The notes beneath the pieces were generated by a model, which had not been told where the DNA came from, ran no database searches, and was given only the letters and a program-made list of their open reading frames with translations. Of a DNA stretch of 64,000 bases, positions 17,670 to 26,160 are shown in pieces; the first letter of the stretch is position 1, and every line of letters starts with the position of its first letter. Made by a program: the position numbers and the translations under genes. Origin of the DNA: Fischerella muscicola PCC 7414 (GTDB taxonomy: Bacteria; Cyanobacteriota; Cyanobacteriia; Cyanobacteriales; Nostocaceae); the NCBI RefSeq assembly GCF_000317205.1, contig NZ_AJLK01000131.1, positions 1 through 64,000 on the forward strand, given 5' to 3'.

Positions 17670-20600
17670 TTACTCATTCAACAAATTTTCAGCACAAGCG
17701 AGTTGTAGTTGAATTAGTTCGCTGATTTGTTTGCTAAATTCTTGACGAGATTGTAAGAAGGCGTCATGGGTTTTATGAACTCGGAAGTTATTGGCGTTCA
17801 GTTGTTGGTAATGAGACTGACTGAGGATGGTAATGGGTTGGGTTGACTCAACAAATTGTACTTCTGCTTTTGGCTCTAAGCTGTTATCCATGATATTTTG
17901 TATTGGCATTTCTTCTGGTTGAGTCGCAGGAGGATTAATGGGTTCGGATTTTTTGGTAGTTGTGGAGATGTTGCGGAAGAGTTGTTTGTTTTCTTGGGTT
18001 AAAATTTTGTCGGTGATGCTTTGTCCACCCAAGGTGACTTTTTTGGGGGTGAGTTTGGATTTTTTATTAGTTTCTGTTACTTGGGTGTAGAGTGGTGAGA
18101 GGTCAACTGATACTTGATGGCTGACGAGTTTTGCTAGTGCTTTGACGATACCAGAATGGTCGTCTAAACCTCTGCGATTGAGGGATATGGTAATGTGTTC
18201 TTTATTGGCAAGATTTTTATCTATCCAACGTGAACAAATGTTACCTGCACCAGTTTCGATAAAGATTCTTGCCCCATCGTCGTAGACTCGGTTGACTAGG
18301 CGGGGAAAATCTAGTTGTTGGGATAAACCTGTGGCGATACTGTTAGCGATCGCCCCACTCTCTATTTTCACGGGACCGTACTCAGCAGCAGAGTAGAGAG
18401 TAACATTTGGTAGGTTTTTCTGGATGGGTAGGGTGTTGACTCTGGCGATTTCGTTGTATTCGGAACCCATCGCCTCGCAGTGAATGACGTGATCGAAGGG
18501 GGCGCGGAAGGCGTTGCAACCTAGAATTTGAATGATTCTTTCACAAGCTGCTGGTTGACCGGCAATGACGACTTCTTCTGGTGTGTTGATTTGGGTGAGG
18601 AAGGCGCGCTTCTCATGTTTGAGGTATTCTCTGACTTGGGATGGGGTTGTCATGAGGACGTAGTTCGCCCAGAGGTTATTGTCTTGGGTTGGTGGTAGTT
18701 GCCAATACTCGCGGACGGCGTTTTTTGCACCAGATAATCTGTCGGCGAATAGGGGGGAGGCGTGGAGGGCGCGGATTCCTTGGGTGAAGTTATCCCAGAC
18801 ACCGATAGCAGACATCATACTGGTTTCGCCCAAGCTATAACCAAAGACGAATTCGGGTTTGACTTGGAATTGATCACGGATAATTTGGGTGATGAATCTG
18901 GTGAACAGCATATCTACATCGAAGATGGCTAGAGGATCATCGAGAAATTGCTGTTCGAGGGTTTCGAGTTGACGGGATGAAAGTTTGTTTAAGCTTCTGG
19001 GGAAGACGACGCGGGAGATATCGGCGACGAGGTTTTGTAGTTCTTTAATGGCGATGTCGTCGAGGATGTTGGGGAATAAGCGGAAGAGGTTACGGGCGAT
19101 ACCTAGATAGGAGTTGACTGCTGCTGGGTAGACGTAAGCTACTCCGCTGCGTTTACCGAGGGGTTTGGCTGTGAAGTAACTGCCTAGTGGTGTTTGCCAA
19201 TCTTCTTGTTTGGCAAAGGCGTTGTCTATACCTTTTCTCGCGGCTGCGATTTCTCTGGTAAGTTCGTTTTGGTTGTGTGCCAGAATTACTAAGATGTAGT
19301 TGGCACTGGCATCGAGTTTATAGTTAGCAAAAGCTAAGTTAGCAGCGTTGGCAAGGGAAGTACCGTTATTTACGGTGTTTTCAAGGGTATCAAGTTGGGT
19401 GAGTAAATCAGTGCGATCGCGTCCGGTGATCGGGAATAAATAGAATGGAGTTTGCTGTAAAAATCTGCTGCTGCGTTCTTGTTGTTCTGGTTCTTCTGAT
19501 AAGATGACGTGGGCGTAAGTACCATCTATTCCAATGCTATTGATAGCAGCAATTCTTTTTGTAGCTTGTTTGTCGAGAAACCAAGGTCTTGATTCTGTCG
19601 CAACATAGAAGGGAGATGGGGAACTCGGGGCCCCCACGACCGACAGGGAGTGGGGATTAGGGGCAATGGGGAGATGGGGAGATGGGGAGATGAGTTCTCT
19701 GCTTTGCCAAAGTTCTTTACCTTTGACTCCAGTCCAATTGGGTGTAGCTGGAATATATCTGTAATAAAGACACAGGGCTGTTTTGATTAAACTAGCAATT
19801 CCCGATGCGGTGTATGTATGACCGATATTGGCTTTGATACTGCCAATTGCACAGTTTAAATCATTGGCATTTCCTGGATAAGCCTGAAGCAAACCTGCAA
19901 TTTCGGCTGCATCTTCTTCTTTGTTGCCACTGCCGTAAACTTCTAAATAATTGACCTCAGATGGTTTAATACCCGCCATTAACAAAGCTTGCTGACAAAC
20001 TTGATGAACAGCTTTGGCATTACTTTTACCCAAACTATCTTGGACAAAACTGATGGCATCAACGGCTGCGTAAATGCGACCGCTTGCTTTTTTAGCAGTT
20101 TCATGTAACTTTAATACTACTGCGCCTGCGCCTTCTCCAACCATCCAGCCATTGACTTTTTGGTCGTAGCTGAGAGTATTTGCACCAGAATTAATTGCTG
20201 TTCTTTGATTTCGCAACAATACATTTTCCATCCCGCCAGCTAAATCAATTGCACCCACAAGTACAGCATCTGCTTCCCCGGTTGTAAGTAAATGTTGGGC
20301 GACTTCTAAAACTTTGAAAGTGGAATTTTCGCCCGCAGTGATAGTAAAAACAGGTGCAGTGAAATCCCACAGTGAAGAAATGCGACTCGCCATAATATTG
20401 GCGATGTAACTTACATATTCGCTGCTTTCAACGGGATGGTGAATACCATCTTTAACGATGGTTTCTAATTGGTCAACTTTATCAGTTGGTAGAGAAATTT
20501 CTCCAGCAATTAAGCCTTCTTTTATCTGCCAATCTAAATTCCATCTTTGCTGTAAATGATGTGCAGAAAATTCCGTTTCTGCGGCAATGATTACTGCTAC

Positions 20601-22328
20601 ATTTGTACCTTCTTTAATGCCTGCATCTTTTAAGGCACGTTCGGCAACTTTCAATAATAATAATTGTTGTTGATTGAGTTTTTCGAGTTCATTCGGTGGA
20701 ATCTTACTGGAAACTGTATCAATTTCAAAGTCTGTAATGTATGCGCCTAATGGTGGTTTGCCGTCAGCTAAACCGTATTTTTTCAATAACTCTGTTTGCT
20801 TTTCTACCCCATACCATCTCTGAGGAGGTAGAGGAATAAAATGTTGTCTACCTTCGTAAATACTGCGTTCAAAAGCATCTAAACCATCGCAGCCACCAAA
20901 AAAGGCATCCATCCCGACAATTGCAAGCTTGGCTGGGTGTAAGGCTTCTTCTGGTATAACTGGTTCTGTTGTATTTCCTTGTTCTAAAATCATGTGGGCA
21001 TTAGTTCCACCCAAACCAAACGCACTGATAGCAGCGCGTTTTACTGGTTTATTTCCCGGCCAATTGGTGGTGCTGGTGACAATTTGTTGCGGTGAGACAA
21101 CACTGTTGCCGGCACCCATCGGTTCTGTAATATTGATTGTGGCTGGAATCACACCATTAGACATGCTCATCAGCACTTTAATTAAGCTAACGCTGCCGGC
21201 AGCTGTGAGCAAGTGACCGACGTTAGATTTCACAGAACCGAGTAAAGGTGTGGCTTGGTATTTACCGAAGAAAGTTTCTATAGATTGGAACTCGGTGGTA
21301 TCGCCTAACAATGTCCCCGTAGCATGGCACTCCATGTAATCAATGTTGTTAGGACTGATTTGTGCTTCTTGGTAGGCGCGTTCAAAAGCAAGAGTTTGTC
21401 CTTTAGAATTGGGACTAAGTAGGTGTTTACCCCGGCCATCATTAGAAAGACCATTGCCTGTGATGGTAGCATAAATGCGATCGCCATCTCTTTTGGCATC
21501 ACTATATCGCTTCAGCACAACCATCCCTACACCTTCCGCAGTCAGCATCCCCCGCGATAATTTATCTAAGGGACGACTGATATCATTATTTTCGGGGTAT
21601 CCTTGAATACCGGAAAATAACATGCGTATGAATAATGGATCTGCACAGCTGATACCACCTGCTAACATCAAATCAGCTTTGTGTGTCCACAGATAGTGGG
21701 ATGCCAGCCTGATAGCATACTGTGGCGATGAACAGGCAGCATCGATACAAAAATGTATATTTGATAGTGAGAAAGCTTGAGCGATGATTGCTGCGGGTAA
21801 GCCTGATATCATCGCATTATAGAATGAGGCTTGATCAGATGAATTTAAAGTAGCTAAATCGAAATCTTGCTGTTGGATGAGTTCTCTGATTGCTGGTGTG
21901 AGAATTTGCCGATAAATGGGTGCAAATAGTTGATTAGATGCTTTGGTAGGAAGGGAGAGTGTACCTAATATGACTCCACATTGAGAGAGAATAGATTCTT
22001 GATTTAAGTAACCGCTATGTTGCAAAGCTTGTTTGGCAACATGCAATGACCATTTAAAAGTATTATCTAGTTTTTCTAGTAATTCTGCTGGTAGTTTGTA
22101 ACCTGTAGAATCAAATTGGAAATCACGGATAAATCCACCTTTGAGGGAGTAGACTTTATCTGGTTTGCCTTTGGTTGGTTCGTAAAATATTTTTGGATCT
22201 ACCCCTAGTTCTTCAGAAGTTATGGATGATGTGGAGTCTTTTTTTTGGATAAGATTTTGCCAGAATTCTTCAGGATTTTTGGCGTCGGGAAATAGGCATG
22301 AGAATCCGATGATGGCGATTTTTTCCAC
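17670..22328 (-). CDS. hglC: Heterocyst glycolipid polyketide synthase, KS-CLF-AT (HglC/HglD region)
   Basis: I place the start at GTG 22328: AGGAG lies 8 bp upstream and the ketosynthase begins at once (EKIAIIGFSCLFPDA); the longer frame only adds translated repeat. Of 1552 residues, about 1-470 are a KS (Cys in DAACSS near 196; ECHATGT; SNVGH). About 490-960 are a second KS-like chain-length factor whose Cys position reads ITAGENST. About 1020-1380 are an acyltransferase (GYSLGE near 1165). The C-terminus is helical. This is the PfaC-like set and appears to cover what is annotated in Anabaena as hglD and hglC. A C-rich repeat encodes the CLF linker at 19611-19692. Confidence 0.88.
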   Translation of the reverse strand: MEKIAIIGFSCLFPDAKNPEEFWQNLIQKKDSTSSITSEELGVDPKIFYEPTKGKPDKVYSLKGGFIRDFQFDSTGYKLPAELLEKLDNTFKWSLHVAKQALQHSGYLNQESILSQCGVILGTLSLPTKASNQLFAPIYRQILTPAIRELIQQQDFDLATLNSSDQASFYNAMISGLPAAIIAQAFSLSNIHFCIDAACSSPQYAIRLASHYLWTHKADLMLAGGISCADPLFIRMLFSGIQGYPENNDISRPLDKLSRGMLTAEGVGMVVLKRYSDAKRDGDRIYATITGNGLSNDGRGKHLLSPNSKGQTLAFERAYQEAQISPNNIDYMECHATGTLLGDTTEFQSIETFFGKYQATPLLGSVKSNVGHLLTAAGSVSLIKVLMSMSNGVIPATINITEPMGAGNSVVSPQQIVTSTTNWPGNKPVKRAAISAFGLGGTNAHMILEQGNTTEPVIPEEALHPAKLAIVGMDAFFGGCDGLDAFERSIYEGRQHFIPLPPQRWYGVEKQTELLKKYGLADGKPPLGAYITDFEIDTVSSKIPPNELEKLNQQQLLLLKVAERALKDAGIKEGTNVAVIIAAETEFSAHHLQQRWNLDWQIKEGLIAGEISLPTDKVDQLETIVKDGIHHPVESSEYVSYIANIMASRISSLWDFTAPVFTITAGENSTFKVLEVAQHLLTTGEADAVLVGAIDLAGGMENVLLRNQRTAINSGANTLSYDQKVNGWMVGEGAGAVVLKLHETAKKASGRIYAAVDAISFVQDSLGKSNAKAVHQVCQQALLMAGIKPSEVNYLEVYGSGNKEEDAAEIAGLLQAYPGNANDLNCAIGSIKANIGHTYTASGIASLIKTALCLYYRYIPATPNWTGVKGKELWQSRELISPSPHLPIAPNPHSLSVVGAPSSPSPFYVATESRPWFLDKQATKRIAAINSIGIDGTYAHVILSEEPEQQERSSRFLQQTPFYLFPITGRDRTDLLTQLDTLENTVNNGTSLANAANLAFANYKLDASANYILVILAHNQNELTREIAAARKGIDNAFAKQEDWQTPLGSYFTAKPLGKRSGVAYVYPAAVNSYLGIARNLFRLFPNILDDIAIKELQNLVADISRVVFPRSLNKLSSRQLETLEQQFLDDPLAIFDVDMLFTRFITQIIRDQFQVKPEFVFGYSLGETSMMSAIGVWDNFTQGIRALHASPLFADRLSGAKNAVREYWQLPPTQDNNLWANYVLMTTPSQVREYLKHEKRAFLTQINTPEEVVIAGQPAACERIIQILGCNAFRAPFDHVIHCEAMGSEYNEIARVNTLPIQKNLPNVTLYSAAEYGPVKIESGAIANSIATGLSQQLDFPRLVNRVYDDGARIFIETGAGNICSRWIDKNLANKEHITISLNRRGLDDHSGIVKALAKLVSHQVSVDLSPLYTQVTETNKKSKLTPKKVTLGGQSITDKILTQENKQLFRNISTTTKKSEPINPPATQPEEMPIQNIMDNSLEPKAEVQFVESTQPITILSQSHYQQLNANNFRVHKTHDAFLQSRQEFSKQISELIQLQLACAENLLNE
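19611..19692. repeat. C/G-rich composite repeat inside the KS-CLF-AT gene
   Basis: The tract has the GGGGATTAGGGGCA core and GGGGAGAT units of the intergenic family. In the minus frame it encodes a Pro/Ser-rich insert (SPSPHLPIAPNPHSL) near the end of the chain-length-factor domain. The frame stays open. Confidence 0.8.
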
Positions 22329-22442
22329 GGGGAAACTCCTAAGATTTAATGCTTTAAACGCAGAGGTACGCAGAGGTTGGCGCAGAGAGAAGTTTGAGCG
22401 CCGGTTTCCGGCGATCAAAGCTTCGGTGGGTACGCAGAGTTT
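22329..22442. repeat. Short spacer with CGCAGAG repeats
   Basis: GTACGCAGAG-type units lie between the KR-DH gene and the KS-CLF-AT gene. The ribosome-binding site of the latter (AGGAG in minus sense) is at about 22337-22341. Similar CGCAGAG units occur at 17559-17583 and 10267-10305. Confidence 0.6.
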
Positions 22443-24182
22443 TTATGCCTTCGGTTGCATTAATTTGGCTGGGAAGATGATGCCTTTGCCTCCGAGAAGT
22501 TGTGAGTAGATTTTTCCTTGTTTGTCGTGTACGAAGAAATCGGCAATGACGCCTGTTTGGGTTTTACTTTTAACTTCACAGGAGACGTAGAAGGGTTGGT
22601 TATAGGGTATTTTGGCAAATTGTTCGTATTTTTCTTGTTGTCCTGGTAAGCAAATTTCTTGATAGTAATGATGTAGCCAAATCCATAAGGGATGGGTACT
22701 CAGATCGGTTGTGAATCCATTTATCCAATAGGCTGGAAATTGACCTTGTTTGGTTTTGTCGATTTCTTGCCAAAAACATTCGACGGTGATTTTTTCAGGA
22801 GTAATATTGATGACTCTTTTGAGTTGTTGAAAAGCTGGGCCATGAAATAATGCTGATTCTCCTGTTTGATAAAAGTCTTTACCTGTGGTGGTGATGATGT
22901 TATCTTCAGTCAAGTTCAGTTTTTCGTAGATGGGGGCGGGAGGAATATCACGCAGGAGTTTCACTTGGGTACTGAAGTGATATATGGTTTTACTTTCTGG
23001 TGTTTTACTCCAGATTTTACATAGGAAGTTTATTTCGTGATGATCGATATTTTTGGATGTTTCTTGTAAGTCGAGAATGTATTCATCAGCTAAGGTTTCG
23101 TTAAAGGTAATTCCTTTGAAGATGCGGAAATCTGTGCTACTGAATGCTTTGTATCCTGGATATAATTTTTCACAAACATCGGACATCCATGACACTGCAC
23201 AGGTTGCTGGTAAAACCGGATTTCCAGCGATGACATGATCCTGTAAAAAGGGATTGGCTGCAAGTGTCAGTTTACGACGGATGCGATAGGTACGAAGTTC
23301 AGAATCTAGAGGCGCAGCAGGTGTGGGCATGGGGCTGCCGATCACAAGTTGTGTGGTATTGTGATGAGCAGGATGCAGTTCTCTAACTAACATTTGTGTC
23401 CCTGCTTCTACTGGAATAATATCGATTCCCCGACGCGCAAATTCTTTTTTCAATTCTGGTGTCACCATACCGCTATCCCAACCTCCCCAATTGATGGCGA
23501 CGACGTGACATTGGGGATATTTTTGCTTGAATAAGTGGGCTGATTTGTTGAGAATTTCGTTAGCGATCGCGTAATCAGATTGTCCGATGTTACCGTAAAA
23601 ACCAGTTACGGAAGAGAACAAAACTAAATGTTCTATCTGGCTAGGTTTGACACAAGCTAAAATATTTTCTAGCCCTTGAACTTTGGCTGTGTAAACTTTT
23701 TCAAAATCCTGTTCTGTTTTCTTTTCAATCAATTTATCGGCCAAATTACCAGCACCATGAATTATGCCTGTAATTTCACCCATGCGTTCAACAGTAGCAG
23801 TAAGTTTTTGATTCAAAGCTAAAGTATCAGTGACATCTACACTAATATATTCAGCTTGTCTACCTGCTTGGTGAATTGCTGCTAATGTTTCTTTAATTTC
23901 TCGACTTGATGCTAGTTGATTATATATTTTTTGTACACTCATAGGTGTGGGTTTCTCTCCAGTGGAAAGAAGATATTCCATGATGCGTTTTTTTAATGTT
24001 GCTTCATCAAAACAATTTTGAGCAAAATCAGGTTCTGTTTCTAAAAGTTCCGAACGTCCCAGCAAAATAAACTTACAAGGATGCTGCTGTGCTAATTTAA
24101 TGACACACTTAGCTGTAATTCCTTTAGCACCACCACTAACAATAAAAACAGATGCAGGGCGAATCTGAGTTGCTGTAATCAT
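22443..24182 (-). CDS. Ketoreductase catalytic half plus dehydratase-like domain (hgl PKS)
   Basis: The 579-residue protein starts with the NADPH-binding motif VSGGAKGITAKCV. The catalytic FSSVTGFYGNIGQSDYAIAN stretch (Ser, Tyr, Asn) follows, so residues about 1-270 are the catalytic subdomain of a PKS ketoreductase without its preceding structural half. Residues about 300-570 resemble a PKS product-template/dehydratase hot-dog domain, with HVIAGNPVLPAT as the HxxxGxxxxP site. It lies between hglE and the KS-CLF-AT gene in the same direction. It would reduce, and probably dehydrate, beta-keto intermediates carried by HglE. The structural half is encoded at the end of hglE. Confidence 0.85.
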   Translation of the reverse strand: MITATQIRPASVFIVSGGAKGITAKCVIKLAQQHPCKFILLGRSELLETEPDFAQNCFDEATLKKRIMEYLLSTGEKPTPMSVQKIYNQLASSREIKETLAAIHQAGRQAEYISVDVTDTLALNQKLTATVERMGEITGIIHGAGNLADKLIEKKTEQDFEKVYTAKVQGLENILACVKPSQIEHLVLFSSVTGFYGNIGQSDYAIANEILNKSAHLFKQKYPQCHVVAINWGGWDSGMVTPELKKEFARRGIDIIPVEAGTQMLVRELHPAHHNTTQLVIGSPMPTPAAPLDSELRTYRIRRKLTLAANPFLQDHVIAGNPVLPATCAVSWMSDVCEKLYPGYKAFSSTDFRIFKGITFNETLADEYILDLQETSKNIDHHEINFLCKIWSKTPESKTIYHFSTQVKLLRDIPPAPIYEKLNLTEDNIITTTGKDFYQTGESALFHGPAFQQLKRVINITPEKITVECFWQEIDKTKQGQFPAYWINGFTTDLSTHPLWIWLHHYYQEICLPGQQEKYEQFAKIPYNQPFYVSCEVKSKTQTGVIADFFVHDKQGKIYSQLLGGKGIIFPAKLMQPKA

Positions 24183-24358
24183 AAATTATCCTCTCGCAGA
24201 GATTAACCAATTAAAAATTATGAATTATGAATTAGAAATTATTGAATAGTAAAAATTGCATCTCAACTACTTACCAATCAACAATCTAATAACACTGGTC
24301 AAATATCTGTGTTCCATGAGTGTGCATCGGTGTTCGCATAACATCAAAAATTTAAATG

Positions 24359-24847
24359 CTAATAGATATGACTAACCGTATTACGCCTATTAACTGGGCT
24401 TTTTTGAGGTGAAGGTTTAAAAGCGATCGCCATCATGAAAAACATCACCATCATGATCGCTATGATTATTGGTAAAGGAACAAAACTATTCTCTGGAGAT
24501 TTGGAAGTCAAACTTGAGCTTACAGTCTCACTTGATTTGAGATTAGAAGATGAACTCAAATTAGAATTAATATCAACCAACCTAATATCACCAAGGTCTT
24601 TTTGTTTTGGTGATAATTTCATGAAAGAGTTATAATTTTTATAACCATTGGCTTGAATAGATAATTGAGCCTGCAATGAATTACTGTTATTAAAGTTAAC
24701 AATTAATCGATATATTCCTTCTAAATCTGTGTAGGTAATCACGGTATTACCTTCATAGGTTAATAAAACTTTTGCCCTACTAATTGGGGCTTGTTTTTTT
24801 TGGTCAAGAACACGGCCAAGATAGGTAATTGTTTGATGCTTGGACAT
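24359..24847 (-). CDS. Small membrane protein with carboxypeptidase-regulatory-like domain
   Basis: From the ATG at 24847 the protein has 162 residues; the longer frame translates a C-rich repeat and is rejected. Residues 1-90 look like a carboxypeptidase-D-regulatory-like beta sandwich (TYLGRVLDQKKQAPISRAKV, then YTDLEGIYRLIV). A Ser-rich linker and one C-terminal membrane helix (VPLPIIIAIMMVMFFMMAIAF) follow. It lies inside the hgl operon, exactly between the two halves of the ketoreductase. The function is unknown; tethering or a structural role near the membrane is speculation. Confidence 0.7.
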   Translation of the reverse strand: MSKHQTITYLGRVLDQKKQAPISRAKVLLTYEGNTVITYTDLEGIYRLIVNFNNSNSLQAQLSIQANGYKNYNSFMKLSPKQKDLGDIRLVDINSNLSSSSNLKSSETVSSSLTSKSPENSFVPLPIIIAIMMVMFFMMAIAFKPSPQKSPVNRRNTVSHIY

Positions 24848-25009
24848 ATCTTTAGTGGGAGTGGGGGAGTGGGGGAGTGTGAGGAGTGGGGGGAGTGGGG
24901 GAAGTGTGAGGAGTAAGAGAAATATTTTATCCTTGTAATTCTCATACCTCTCATACCCCACCCTACGGGAAGCCACTTGCGTGTCTACACACCTCTCACA
25001 CCCCATGTC

Positions 25010-26160
25010 TTATCTATCGGGTATGCTAACCAGAGTTACTCTTCCCTGGGAACCATAGGCTACTTCGGTAAGATAACGATTGGGGTCGTGAAGTTCAGCA
25101 ACGATGTGCTGTGCTGATGTTTCGGCGCTAAGATCAGGACTAAGGTCTATTGCCCGACAATATACTTTTGGCCATTCCCAAATCATGGTTTTGGTTAATC
25201 CAAATAAACCTGCACCAATCGCCCCGAAGTTAACTTTGTGTTCTACTCCAAAAGCCCCATCTAAACGTGCTACGGTACAGAAACAACTGCGTCCGTGATT
25301 GGCTGCTGCATTGAGAGATTTTTTTCAGGTGTTTGGCTATGAAGAAGACTTGCTTAATAATCGCTTTTTCTTCTGGGAAATAGGCAACACTACTATTATG
25401 GTTCGCCTGGAAGACGGGGTGAATGTGAATAAATGCGCCGACGTTACCGTAATGAGTAGCGATCGCTGCTAATTGTTGTTGTAGATGTTCCTCGGTTGCA
25501 TCTTGTAAGGTAACGCGATTTACACCTGCTGGTAAGGGTGATTTTTCGGGAACGAGGGACGGAGGTAAGTTTAAGACTACTACTTTCCATCCCCGTTGAC
25601 TCAGTAATTCTGCAACTTTGGTGGTGGTGAGGGAACCATCGTCGGTGATGAGGGCGATGTGTCCCTCTGGTATGGGGAATTCCCAAAAGTCGGGTGGAGG
25701 CAGAATTTGTAGCTTGGCTGGACGACGTTGGACGTTGGGTACTGACTCGTCTAGCTGGTTAATAGATTCATGCTGCTGCTTTTTTTTTTCAGCCCCAGCT
25801 AGTTTCTGGAGGTACTCAACTATTTGACCGATGGTGCGTAGTTCTGCTAGTTCTTCTACATTACTTGGTTTCGGTAGATCGGGGTATTTTTCTTGTAACG
25901 CCCCCATGATTTCTACCCGTTTGATTGAGTCAATTCCCAAGTCTGCTTCCATGTCCATGTCGAGTTCTAACATCTCGACTGGATAACCTGTTTTTTCGCT
26001 AGTAATAGCTAACAGAGTTTCAGCTAAGTTACTTAAGTCAACCTCTGCTGTGGAAGTTGCTGTTTCGGTAACGCTGATGATTGGTTCGGCGGCGACTGCG
26101 ACACTTTCGCTAACTGCGGTGGAGTCGTTACTGAATTCAGGTACACCAGAGGAGAGGTCG
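25010..26160 (-). pseudogene. hglE: 3' part of hglE (second ACP and structural half of KR), out of frame
   Basis: The frame continues HglE after a +1 shift inside the C-rich linker (about 26155-26265). It encodes a second ACP (GIDSIKRVEIM, near-identical to the first) and the structural, non-catalytic half of a PKS ketoreductase (HIALITDDGSLTTTKVAELL). At 25319-25325 a run of seven A (minus sense) shifts the frame again. With six A it reads LKKSLNAAANHGRSCF and on to a TAA at 25010. In the sequence as given the uninterrupted piece is 25230-25973. Either hglE is a pseudogene or the two shifts are sequencing errors or slippage sites. Confidence 0.75.

Noticed and set aside
22329-22418. Upstream start of the KS-CLF-AT protein
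   Set aside because: The 30 extra residues come from CGCAGAG repeats, and a GTG with AGGAG at the right distance opens the KS domain.
24848-25006. N-terminal 53 residues of the small hgl membrane protein's long frame
   Set aside because: They translate CCCCACTCC-type repeats and the internal ATG at 24847 begins the conserved domain.
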